DNA of 48,090 nt from assembly GCA_031411235.1 (NCBI GenBank), contig JANOAR010000284.1, forward strand, positions 1 to 48,090, given 5' to 3'. The number at the start of each line of letters is the position of its first letter. Positions within the stretch are counted from its first letter, which is position 1. This document shows, in pieces, positions 32,315 through 39,904 of the stretch. The notes beneath the pieces are model-generated. The model saw nothing but the letters and a program-made list of their open reading frames with translations, was not told the DNA's origin and did not search any database. Source of the DNA: JANOAR01 sp031411235 (GTDB lineage Bacteria > Verrucomicrobiota > Verrucomicrobiia > Verrucomicrobiales > Verrucomicrobiaceae). Both the position numbers and the translations under genes were made by a program.

Positions 32315-32692
32315 ATGTTCAAGACCGGCGAAAAAGTTGCCTGCATCGATGATAAATTCGAGCCATGGGTCTATGACCTCTATCGTGCGCTGCCGAAGAA
32401 GGATAAAATCTACACGGTGCGGGCGATGCGTTCGGGGCGCTCGAATCCGAGGTTTGTGGTGAATGACGATGCGGAGATCAAGCTCACAGGCGCGGAGTTC
32501 GACATCCTGGTGCTGCTGGAAGAACTAATCAACGACGACGATCCGCACTCCAGCGTGAAGCAGGAGCTGGGCTTCCGTGCCGAGCGCTTTGCCCCATTAC
32601 TGACCGAAGATGAAGAAGTCGAGGCCTACGAATACGTGGGCACGGGAAAGGGTCAGAAGCGCATCGAGCTTCAGCCTGCGGGCTTCGATTGA
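32315..32692 (+). CDS. Small acidic protein, unknown function
   Basis: I do not recognise this 125-residue cytoplasmic protein. It begins MFKTGEKVACIDDKFEPWVYDLY, which looks like the first strands of a small beta-barrel (the pattern VxCIDD..P is seen in KOW/SH3-like modules). The rest is highly acidic (EIKLTGAEFDILVLLEELINDDDP, LTEDEEVEAYEYV) with a basic stretch GTGKGQKRIELQ at the end. No signal or membrane helix is present. ATG 32315 follows an A/T-rich leader, and a family-like motif GFRAERFAPL lies near residue 84. It is divergent from the FAD oxidoreductase gene. Its 3' end overlaps the convergent rlmN by 22 bp. Confidence 0.75.
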   Translation: MFKTGEKVACIDDKFEPWVYDLYRALPKKDKIYTVRAMRSGRSNPRFVVNDDAEIKLTGAEFDILVLLEELINDDDPHSSVKQELGFRAERFAPLLTEDEEVEAYEYVGTGKGQKRIELQPAGFD

Positions 32693-33834
32693 GGTGACTC
32701 GCTGCTGCCGATGGTGATGCGCTTCGCCAAGATGGGCGAGGTCTCAATGATGCCTTCGGCGGTCTCTTGCATGAGCCGTAGTTGGCCGCAGGCGGCGGCG
32801 ATATCGTGGCCTTTTTCGCGGCGCAGCGTGGCGGTCACACCCGCCTCTTGTAGCACGGCCTGGAAGGCATCCTGCACGGCCTCGCTGGGGCGCACCCAGG
32901 GCAGGCCTTCGACGGTGTTGTAGGGGATGACGTTGACCTTGGCGTGCAGCGGGCGCGCTCGTTTGGCGAGCATTCGAGCTTGGTCTAGGCTGTCGTTGAC
33001 GCCTTCGATGAGGATGAACTCGAAGGTGAGGTGCTGCTTGCGCTTCTCATGCCAGTAAGCCAGTGCGCTGAAGAGTTCGGCCAGCGGATACTTGCGGTTC
33101 ACGGGCATGATTTTTTCGCGCACCTCATCGCTGGCTCCGTGCAGGCTGATGGCGAGGCGCACCTGCATGGGGAAGTCGGCGAGCTTGCGAATGTTGGGTA
33201 CCACGCCGCTGGTGCTGATGGTCATGTGCCGCGCACCGATGCCGACGCCCCAAGGCGCGTTGAGGATTTCTAGCGCGGTGATGAGGTTGGAGTAATTCGC
33301 CAGCGGCTCGCCCATGCCCATGAAGACGAGGTTGTCGATACGATCCTGCGCGACGGCTTCGACCTGGATGATTTGCTCCACGATCTCGCCTGCGGTGAGA
33401 TTGCGCGTGAAGCCTGCGAGGCCGCTGGCGCAGAATTTGCAGTCATACGCGCAGCCCACTTGGCTGGAAACACAGAGCGTGAGGCGGTCGCTTTGCTCGC
33501 CGTAGATCGCCGGGTTGGCGGGGATGAGCACGGTCTCGACGTAGCGGCCATCGTGCAGGCGCAGCAGAAATTTTCGCGTGGTGTCGGCGCTACCGCTGAC
33601 GCTGCTCTGCGTCATGCTGCGCAGGGTAAATCGCTCGGCCAACTGGGTGCGTATCGCGAGGCTGAGGTTGGTCATCTGGTCGAAGCGGGTGACACGGCGC
33701 TTGAACACCCACTCCAGGACTTGATTCGCACGGTAGGCGGGCTGGCCCCATTCCTTGAAGACCGCGACGAGCGCGGCCTGGGTGATGCCGAGCAGGGACT
33801 CTTGGGCGGTGGGGGCTGGTTCAGACGATGACAT
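32671..33834 (-). CDS. rlmN: Dual-specificity RNA methyltransferase RlmN
   Basis: This 387-residue radical SAM enzyme methylates C2 of A2503 in 23S rRNA and A37 of some tRNAs. The cluster-binding motif CAYDCKFC (Cys128, 132, 135) sits in the family block SSQVGCAYDCKFCASGLAGFTRNLT. The SAM-binding strands follow (NLVFMGMGEPLANYSNL, GARHMTISTSGVVPNIRKL). The methyl-carrier Cys lies near residue 361 in AAACGQLR. The N-terminal recognition domain (LTITQAALVAVFKEWGQPAYRANQVLEWVFKR-like) is also normal, and the length fits the family. Start ATG 33834 has no Shine-Dalgarno. It overlaps the end of the small acidic protein gene tail to tail. Confidence 0.96.
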   Translation of the reverse strand: MSSSEPAPTAQESLLGITQAALVAVFKEWGQPAYRANQVLEWVFKRRVTRFDQMTNLSLAIRTQLAERFTLRSMTQSSVSGSADTTRKFLLRLHDGRYVETVLIPANPAIYGEQSDRLTLCVSSQVGCAYDCKFCASGLAGFTRNLTAGEIVEQIIQVEAVAQDRIDNLVFMGMGEPLANYSNLITALEILNAPWGVGIGARHMTISTSGVVPNIRKLADFPMQVRLAISLHGASDEVREKIMPVNRKYPLAELFSALAYWHEKRKQHLTFEFILIEGVNDSLDQARMLAKRARPLHAKVNVIPYNTVEGLPWVRPSEAVQDAFQAVLQEAGVTATLRREKGHDIAAACGQLRLMQETAEGIIETSPILAKRITIGSSESPQSKPAG

Positions 33835-33987
33835 GTGGATGGCTCGTTACCTCGCTGCGAGCGGCGGCGCAACACTGGCATCCGCAACGAGCTGCCCGCG
33901 AATCCTTGGATTGCGAAGTACATTCGTGGCACGCCACCTGCTAGACTTTGATCCGTTAGAAATATCCTGTGGTTGGGATTGACTTGG

Positions 33988-34015
33988 GCCCTGGGGCAGT
34001 TCGCTGCGCCAGGGC
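33988..34015. repeat. GCCCTGG/CCAGGGC hairpin repeat
   Basis: GCCCTGG-g-GCA (33988-33998) pairs with TGC-g-CCAGGGC (34005-34015). It is a second copy of the palindrome at 27055-27079, sharing the TCAT after the right arm. It lies between the 3' end of the SGNH esterase gene and the rlmN start. Confidence 0.55.
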
Positions 34016-34057
34016 TCATTGCGTACGGGCGGCGGCGGTGTGACGCAGGCCACCAGG

Positions 34058-34792
34058 CTAGTCGAGCACTGCACGGATGGCGGGCAGGAGCCGCTCACAT
34101 ACGAGTTGATGGCCGAGATCGTTCGGGTGCATACCGTCGAGCAAGAGGCCGCTGATGGTCTTTTTTTGCTTGGCGGCAAAGTCAGGATAAGCTGCGTGGA
34201 TGTCCACGAGAGGGACGCTCAGTTCTTTGGCGAGCTTGCGTAGGGCATCGTTATAAAGCCCGAACTGGGGCGCATCCATGCCGTCTTCGGCATCGGGGCG
34301 ATAAGGCGGCTTGCCATACAGAGATTTAAGTTTTGCCGTCCAGCGCAGGGGATTGGGCGTCATGAGGATCACGGCCGCTTTCTGGGTGCGAGCCTCAGCG
34401 ATCATCGCACGTAGGTTGGCGATGTAGTCGATGAGCGACACGCGAGGTGTCGTGGCGGGTGGTGTTTTCCACACGTCGATGCACGAGTCATTGATGCCGA
34501 ACTGAAAGACGACGAGGCGTGGCTGGTGCTGCAAGACATCGCGAGTGAATCGCTGGCGAGCGTTCGCCGTGGTATTGCCGCCGAGGCCCGCATTGCGCAC
34601 CTTCACGCTTGAGCCGATGCCTTCCAACGCTTCTTGCACTCGGACGGCATAGACTTTTTGCACGGAACCAGGGCGCTCAGCGGTGCAGGAGTCGCCAAAC
34701 ATGATGATGCCATGCGGCTGGGCATCGGCGGCGGATGCACCCGCCATCGAAACGAAGAGACTGGTAATGAGGAGAAGAATGCGCGGAGTCAT
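34058..34792 (-). CDS. Secreted SGNH/GDSL-type esterase
   Basis: This 244-residue exported esterase starts at ATG 34792 with the signal peptide MTPRILLLITSLFVSMAGASA. The catalytic blocks are IIMFGDSCTAERPG (nucleophile Ser), the Gly/Asn in VRNAGLGGNTTANARQRF, VFQFGINDSCID (oxyanion Asn) and DGMHPNDLGHQL (Asp-His pair). It is the last gene of a four-gene minus-strand operon with an RraA-like protein and two beta-propeller hydrolases. This context makes an O-acetylesterase on sialylated or other acetylated sugars a reasonable guess, but the sequence alone does not prove it. The open frame continues 30 bp upstream, but the signal peptide fixes the start. Confidence 0.9.
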   Translation of the reverse strand: MTPRILLLITSLFVSMAGASAADAQPHGIIMFGDSCTAERPGSVQKVYAVRVQEALEGIGSSVKVRNAGLGGNTTANARQRFTRDVLQHQPRLVVFQFGINDSCIDVWKTPPATTPRVSLIDYIANLRAMIAEARTQKAAVILMTPNPLRWTAKLKSLYGKPPYRPDAEDGMDAPQFGLYNDALRKLAKELSVPLVDIHAAYPDFAAKQKKTISGLLLDGMHPNDLGHQLVCERLLPAIRAVLD

Positions 34793-34851
34793 GGAGTCGT
34801 GCCGAAGTGGGCACAGCCTCAAACGCCCGCGCTGGCGTCAGTCGTGCAGCC

Positions 34852-36039
34852 TCATGGCTCTCCATCCATGAGCCATTCGAGATTGAAGCGGGCGAGCGTG
34901 AGCTTGCTACCCGCGAAGCCAGCCTTCTCGCCGTTGCCGTAGAAGCAGAGGATGGTCTTGGCTTGGCTCACACCGATGTCGCTGTAAGCGCTCCAACTCG
35001 GGTCGATGCTTTTATTAATCGTCCACGTTTTGCCTTCATCGGTGCTGAGTTTGACGCTGACATTCTTGCGGTCACGACTCTTGCCGCGCTCTTCTTTACC
35101 CGTGGCTTTGGCGAGGTTGTGCGGGTTGCAAAAGAGGATGCGCGGTGTGTCGAGTGAGTAACGGACGATGCCGCCCATGCAGATGGGTTCGAGCAACGCG
35201 TCGTCGAACTTCGGTTTGCTCCAGTTCGTCGCGCCGTCTTTGCTGACCGTTACCAATCGACGATGGGCCTTCGATTCGCTGCGCACGTTGAGCATGACGC
35301 TGCGGTCGGTGAGTTCGATGGCGACGGTTTCATTGGGATTGATCCACTCGTCAGTGCAGGGCACGGCGATGTCGCCAGCCTTCCACGTTGCGCCTTGGTC
35401 ATCGCTATAAATCGTCGCCGTCACACTTGGTCGATGCGCATTGCCGCCTGTGCCAGTGGAGAGCCAGACGGGGACGATGAGGCGTCCCGTCTTGAGTTGG
35501 ATGCTGTGGTTTGGGCCAGTGGCGAGCACTTTCCAGTCGTAGGCTTTGCGGAAGCCTTCAAAGGTCGCAGTGATCTCGATGGGCTTGCTGAAGGTGAGGC
35601 CGTCGTCGGTGCTGCGCTGATAAAAACAACGCATGTATTCGAGACAGAAGAGCATGTGAACCGTGCCGTCTTTGTCGGCGATGAGCACGGGGTTGTTGTA
35701 GGTGACGGTGGTCGGATCGGTGCGCTTGATCGTGAGGGAGAAAGGATTTTTCGTCTTTGGGCCGTCCACGGCGGCGATGTTTTTGGGTGGGCTCCAGGTG
35801 GTGCCGTCATCCGTGCTGCGGCGTAGGAGGATGTCGATCTGATCCCAATCGTCGCCATTCTTCCGCGCCTCGCACCAAGCGAGGATGGTGCCCTTCGCCG
35901 TCACGAGCACACCGGGGATGTGGTAGATTTTGTGAGCGGTATCGCCGGGTTTGAAGAGGTCGATTTTTTCGATGAAGGGCGAGGCCGCGAATGCCGAATG
36001 AAGCGTGATGAATGCCGAAGCTAGGAGCGCAAATTTCAT
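34852..36039 (-). CDS. Sialidase-like beta-propeller (GH33-like) with an altered RIP motif
   Basis: This 395-residue exported protein has a signal peptide (MKFALLASAFITLHSAFAA) and at least four Asp-boxes of the sialidase propeller (RSTDDGTTW, RSTDDGLTF, YSDDQGATW, LSTDEGKTW). Positions expected in exo-alpha-sialidases are mostly present: acid/base-region Asp in DWDQIDILLRRS, NETVAIEL with Glu, MLNVRSES for the second Arg, DRKNVSVKL for the third, and WSAYSDI for the Tyr. The first Arg of the triad, from the RIP motif, is replaced by His40 (YHIPG, codon CAC at 35922-35920). It therefore may not bind sialic acid normally and could be a related glycosidase or binding protein. It overlaps the next propeller gene by 4 bp (ATGA). 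Confidence 0.85.
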   Translation of the reverse strand: MKFALLASAFITLHSAFAASPFIEKIDLFKPGDTAHKIYHIPGVLVTAKGTILAWCEARKNGDDWDQIDILLRRSTDDGTTWSPPKNIAAVDGPKTKNPFSLTIKRTDPTTVTYNNPVLIADKDGTVHMLFCLEYMRCFYQRSTDDGLTFSKPIEITATFEGFRKAYDWKVLATGPNHSIQLKTGRLIVPVWLSTGTGGNAHRPSVTATIYSDDQGATWKAGDIAVPCTDEWINPNETVAIELTDRSVMLNVRSESKAHRRLVTVSKDGATNWSKPKFDDALLEPICMGGIVRYSLDTPRILFCNPHNLAKATGKEERGKSRDRKNVSVKLSTDEGKTWTINKSIDPSWSAYSDIGVSQAKTILCFYGNGEKAGFAGSKLTLARFNLEWLMDGEP

Positions 36040-37241
36040 GGTGATGTGGGGAAGAGATGATTGGGGCGCTGCCAGAGGATTTTGGCGAGCAGGATGCGGT
36101 TGGGTTCGTTGAGGCGATCCTTGGGGAAGGCCATTTCAGTGCTGATGATCCACGTTTCATCTTGGCTGAAGTCGAGCACGCCGAAGCCACCCGCGAGGTC
36201 GAGTCCACTCTCGGGCATCAGGATTTGTTCGGTGGCGCGTATGACGTGGAGCTTCACGGGATCGACTTTGGCGATGAACAGCGGCGCACGGTTGCGGAAG
36301 ACGTGGTCGTTGTTGGCCCCGCGTCTTGAATAGACGAGGTAAAGCGCATCGCTGTGCGCCACCCAGTGCTGCTGGGCGTTGTAGCTGCCGAGGACTTGGC
36401 CGTCGTCGAACTTCCACTCGGTGGGTGGTGTGTAATGAATGCCGTCGTCGCTCACTGAGATGAAGGCGCTTTCATCGGCGCGCATGGTGAGGAAATAGCG
36501 CCCGTTGTAGCCAGTGACGGAGGGTTCATATAGCCCGCGCTTGCCAGCGAAGGTGAGTTCAGAACCGTGCTCGCGATAGGTGAGTGTTTCACCGTCGAAG
36601 GTGCAACGAGCGACGATGGTGGTGTACTGGCGCGTCTTCGGATTCGTGCGGTAGCGGATGGGGAGAAGGATGTCGCCGTTGGGCAAATCGAAGCGCTGAT
36701 TGCAGCCAGCATTGGGCTCGATGATAGTGATGCCTGCGTGGTCTTTCTCGGGCATGGGGACAAGTTTCAAACCGCTCCACTCGTTTTTATTTGGCGAGTA
36801 GATAGCATATGAAACGCGCTCAAAACCGCGGTTCTCCTTGGTGCCGCCGTCGAAGCCAAAGGTCTTGCCATGAGCGAGCACGACGCCTGTCTTTGCGTGG
36901 AATTGCGGGCACACATCGCCGATGACGAAGTCATGGCCTTCGGGCATCCGCGCACGATGCAGGCTTTCAATCTCTCGCACGGCGCTCCATGTCTCTGCTG
37001 CGTCGGTGGTCTCGATGGCGAAGACATTGCGGTAGCCATGGGAGCCGATCTTTTCGATCTGCTGTGTCGTGAGGATGACTCGCGAGGGATGGCCCGGAAT
37101 GAGGGCGGCGCGTGACTGTGCCCAGTGATACTCGCCCTGGCTGGTGAGGATGGTGCTGTGCTCGATACGGAGATCGGCACCGATGGCTGTGAAACCACCG
37201 CAGAGGGCAAAAAATACCGCCGCGTAAAAGAAGGCTTTCAT
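36036..37241 (-). CDS. BNR/sialidase-like beta-propeller protein
   Basis: This 401-residue exported protein has a signal peptide (MKAFFYAAVFFALCGGFTAIGA) and a beta-propeller of the sialidase superfamily. Elements such as ALIPGHPSRVILTTQQI, QFDLPNGDILLPIRYR-like segments and SVSDDGIHYTPP (an Asp-box) match PF13088-type repeats. Few of the catalytic Arg residues can be placed with confidence, so it may be a non-classical sialidase or a glycan-binding relative. It is translated just before the GH33-like gene (4-bp overlap) and 1 bp after the RraA gene, so all three form one operon. The two propellers are divergent paralogues rather than recent duplicates. Confidence 0.82.
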   Translation of the reverse strand: MKAFFYAAVFFALCGGFTAIGADLRIEHSTILTSQGEYHWAQSRAALIPGHPSRVILTTQQIEKIGSHGYRNVFAIETTDAAETWSAVREIESLHRARMPEGHDFVIGDVCPQFHAKTGVVLAHGKTFGFDGGTKENRGFERVSYAIYSPNKNEWSGLKLVPMPEKDHAGITIIEPNAGCNQRFDLPNGDILLPIRYRTNPKTRQYTTIVARCTFDGETLTYREHGSELTFAGKRGLYEPSVTGYNGRYFLTMRADESAFISVSDDGIHYTPPTEWKFDDGQVLGSYNAQQHWVAHSDALYLVYSRRGANNDHVFRNRAPLFIAKVDPVKLHVIRATEQILMPESGLDLAGGFGVLDFSQDETWIISTEMAFPKDRLNEPNRILLAKILWQRPNHLFPTSP

Positions 37242-37242
37242 A

Positions 37243-37986
37243 TCACCATTCGCCTTCGCGTTTAAACTGAGTCCTCACGTTGTTGCTGAACGCGGTGATG
37301 GCTTCATCAAGGTTGGCGAGCACTTGATGGCTGCTGAGCCCAGCGCTATTTCGCGCAGCGGGGATGACGGTGTTGCACTCGTTGCTGTCCATGAAGCGGG
37401 CTGCCTCCAGGAGCTTCGGAGCTTCGTCGGGGTTGATGACGATGAAGCCATGCTTATCGGCGTGGATGAGGTCGCCGGGGGCGATCTTGCGCCCGAAGAC
37501 TTCGACTTCGCAATTCCAGCGCACGGGATGCACATGCGCGTGACCGACGCAGAGTCTGCGGGCGAGTGCTTTGAAGCCAGCATTGGTCATCTCATCGACA
37601 TCACGGATCGCGCCGTCGGTGATGGTGCCGACGCAGCCGAGGGCGCGATGGATGTTGCTGTTCACCTCGCCCCAGCAGGCACCGATGACATGGGGTTTGT
37701 CGAGGTCTTGTACGATGACGATCTTCGGACCTGGGACGCTGGCGATGTAGCGACGATACTCATCGCCGGCATTCGGGTTCGCCTCGCGATGGGCTTTGTT
37801 GCTGGGCTCTATCACGATGGTGACGGCGTAGCCAACCATCGGCCCCATTTGCGGCATGAAGTCACGGGTTTCTTCGAGGTTGAAGGCCGCCGCAGCGGGA
37901 TCGCGTTTGGTGATTTGTTCCCAGCCGTTGTAGATGGTGGGCGTGTTCCAGCGCTTGAGTTGGAGGAGTTCGGAGTGAGGAATCAT
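37243..37986 (-). CDS. RraA/demethylmenaquinone methyltransferase-like family protein
   Basis: This 247-residue protein matches the RraA family: ACWGEVNSNIHRALGCVGTITDGAIRDVDEM carries the core glycine-rich loop and the TDGAIRD metal/active-site motif, followed by the HVHPVRWNCEV and FGRKIAPGDLIHADKHGFIVI blocks. Despite older annotations, family members are either RNase E regulators or divalent-metal aldolases of 4-hydroxy-4-methyl-2-oxoglutarate and related 2-oxo acids. Heading an operon with two propeller hydrolases and an esterase, it is more likely a catabolic aldolase or lyase than an RNase regulator. It starts at ATG 37986, and upstream lies a 9-bp inverted repeat (38004-38040) that may regulate the operon. 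Confidence 0.88.
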   Translation of the reverse strand: MIPHSELLQLKRWNTPTIYNGWEQITKRDPAAAAFNLEETRDFMPQMGPMVGYAVTIVIEPSNKAHREANPNAGDEYRRYIASVPGPKIVIVQDLDKPHVIGACWGEVNSNIHRALGCVGTITDGAIRDVDEMTNAGFKALARRLCVGHAHVHPVRWNCEVEVFGRKIAPGDLIHADKHGFIVINPDEAPKLLEAARFMDSNECNTVIPAARNSAGLSSHQVLANLDEAITAFSNNVRTQFKREGEW

Positions 37987-38003
37987 GGTGGAGAAGATAA
38001 TGG

Positions 38004-38040
38004 CACAGAGATAAACGCGATGGCGCAGGAAATCTCTGTG
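38004..38040. promoter_or_regulatory. Inverted repeat upstream of the RraA-sialidase operon
   Basis: CACAGAGAT (38004-38012) is perfectly repeated as ATCTCTGTG (38032-38040) around a 19-nt centre, ending 18 bp upstream of the operon start codon. An operator for a dimeric repressor or a leader hairpin would both fit. No such regulator gene is adjacent. Confidence 0.45.
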
Positions 38041-38088
38041 GTCACTTTAACTTACCACGATGGACTCTACCTTCCGTGTGCCGCTGGG

Positions 38089-38634
38089 TCAGCGGCAGCA
38101 GGAGTTCTTGCTCGCGCAGGCGGCGTTGTTCCAGGGCATCTTCGCGAGCAGCAGCACTAGCCCGCACCAGCCTGTGCTGCCTGCAAGAGTGAGCCCGGCA
38201 CCGAAGAAAGCGGGGATTAACGCGAATAGCGGATCAATCGTTAGCGCGAGGATCGAGCCCGTCAGCACACCGAGGCCAATGATCAACTGCACCTGCTGCA
38301 TCAGCGGCAAACCCTTGCGCGACGAGGCCTCGATGGGGAGCCCAGCGGCCTTCCAGGCGAGGATGCCACCTTCGAGATTTTTCACGTCGCCAAACCCCTT
38401 GGCCTGCAATTTTGCCTGGGCTTGTTGGCCGCGCGTGCCTGCACGGCAGAGCACAACGACGGCTTTGTCTTTGTCGATCTCACCGCAGCGACTCTCCAAT
38501 TGAGCGAGGGGGATCAGTAGAGTGCCAAGGATATGTTCCTCGGCGTGCTCGACAGGCTCGCGGACATCAATGACTTGGCAGCCGCCCTCGGAGGTGAGGC
38601 GTTGCAGGTCGGCGGGGGTGATGCTGTGGTTCAT
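38089..38634 (-). CDS. Rhodanese-like protein with DUF2892 membrane domain
   Basis: This 181-residue protein joins a rhodanese domain (residues 1-105; active-site loop CRAGTRG with Cys63) to a two-helix DUF2892 membrane segment (LIIGLGVLTGSILALTIDPLFALIPAFFGAGLTLAGSTGWCGLVLLLAKM). This is the architecture of E. coli YgaP. YgaP moves sulphane sulphur and is linked to S-nitrosylation and export of thiocyanate. The Cys-rich tail (ACASKNSCCR) adds three Cys in eight residues and could be a metal or redox site. Start ATG 38634, 10 bp downstream of the neighbouring membrane-protein stop, suggesting one transcript. Confidence 0.9.
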   Translation of the reverse strand: MNHSITPADLQRLTSEGGCQVIDVREPVEHAEEHILGTLLIPLAQLESRCGEIDKDKAVVVLCRAGTRGQQAQAKLQAKGFGDVKNLEGGILAWKAAGLPIEASSRKGLPLMQQVQLIIGLGVLTGSILALTIDPLFALIPAFFGAGLTLAGSTGWCGLVLLLAKMPWNNAACASKNSCCR

Positions 38635-38644
38635 GGGTTGCTAT

Positions 38645-39865
38645 TTAGAGCTTCCGCTCTTCGAGGATTTCCAGCGCTTTGATCTTCCAAACGCCGTCCT
38701 TGGGTTGCACGGAGAGCTTGGCTTTAAAGGTATTCGCTTGGCTATCGGTGTGTCCCCAGTGGGATCGTTTGCCCATGGTGCTCCATTCGACATCGGTGAC
38801 GAAGCCACGCCCGGATGGGACAACTTTATCGAGCGCGACCGCGAGTTCCGTCACCTGCACGCGGATCCCCTCTGGGCCAGGGAGCGTGAGGGCTGTATCG
38901 GTAGTTTTATAAACTTGATCGAGCAGTGGGGTATCGACGCTGCGCTGGAGAATCTCGCGCACCGAGGCTTCACTCGTGCTATCGAAGGCACGATACAGGT
39001 TGTGCAATAGCGGCGTGACGATGGCTTCCGCTTGCTCCTTGGTCGTGATGGGCACTGCTGTGGGGGAGGCTGGATTGGGGATGGAGACGACGAACATGTT
39101 TGCCGAGATGAACAATCCAAAAACCCAGGCCATGAAAAAAGGCATGAAGCCTCCAGGGTACTTTTTTTGGTGAAAATTCATCCAGCCATGAACAAGGAAT
39201 CCGAGGATGACGGCGAAGATGAAGGCAACGGGCACAGACAATAACGTGGTCTCCACGTAGTGCGGCACGGTGGCTGGTGGGCGAGGATGGGGGAGCTTTC
39301 CTTTGCTGTTGATCCAGTGAATGACGGGGAGCTTGATGTAGAGTTCATGCGCCTCGGTCTCTCGGCCAAAATTGATCTGCATGGGTATGACCTCAAGTGG
39401 CGGCAGGAACTTCGTCCACAACACATCCACCTGCAAAGGCCCGGCTGGCAGTGGGAACTCCCAGACAAAGCCAACCATCAGGTCTTTGGGGCTGAGCGAA
39501 TCCGTGGGTAGGACGGCTATCGACTTTGTCAGACTACCCTTGAAAAACGCCACCGTGGTGAGCGTGCCCGTGACGGGAATACTGTCCACCGTGATGGCGC
39601 ACCAGTCGGCTACCATTTGCGCTGCGGCGGTGCGGATTTTTTCCTGATCCGCAGCGGTTACGGTAGCATCGGCATCTATCGGTATATCGAGCCACTGCAA
39701 CACCAGCGGCGTACGAATGAGCACCTCCACGCGAGCGCCAAAGGGCTGCATATAGCAATAGCCTTGGGCGTTAGCGCTTGAGTTGGGCACCTCCTGGCCA
39801 CTCGCAAGGCCTAGACCCAATAGGCAGAATAATAGAGCAACAAGTTGTGGCAGGGGTTTCAGCAT
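38645..39865 (-). CDS. Exported membrane protein of unknown function
   Basis: I do not recognise this 406-residue protein. A signal peptide (MLKPLPQLVALLFCLLGLGLASG) is followed by a beta-rich extracytoplasmic region of about 190 residues (QPFGARVEVLIRTPLVLQW, LTTVAFFKGSLTKS, VDVLWTKFLPPLEVIPM). Two helices come next (LLSVPVAFIFAVILGFLVHGW and GFMPFFMAWVFGLFISANMFVV). The C-terminal 125 residues (EAIVTPLLHNLYRAFDSTSEASV, RGFVTDVEWSTMGKRSHWGHT, GVWKIKALEILEERKL) have the character of a cone-like NTF2 or SnoaL-type fold. It precedes the rhodanese-DUF2892 gene by 10 bp and is likely cotranscribed with it. Nothing in the sequence indicates an enzymatic role. Confidence 0.78.
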   Translation of the reverse strand: MLKPLPQLVALLFCLLGLGLASGQEVPNSSANAQGYCYMQPFGARVEVLIRTPLVLQWLDIPIDADATVTAADQEKIRTAAAQMVADWCAITVDSIPVTGTLTTVAFFKGSLTKSIAVLPTDSLSPKDLMVGFVWEFPLPAGPLQVDVLWTKFLPPLEVIPMQINFGRETEAHELYIKLPVIHWINSKGKLPHPRPPATVPHYVETTLLSVPVAFIFAVILGFLVHGWMNFHQKKYPGGFMPFFMAWVFGLFISANMFVVSIPNPASPTAVPITTKEQAEAIVTPLLHNLYRAFDSTSEASVREILQRSVDTPLLDQVYKTTDTALTLPGPEGIRVQVTELAVALDKVVPSGRGFVTDVEWSTMGKRSHWGHTDSQANTFKAKLSVQPKDGVWKIKALEILEERKL

Positions 39866-39904
39866 CGGTGAGGCGTAGTCAAAATGGCAGCGAGGAGAGG
39901 GGAA

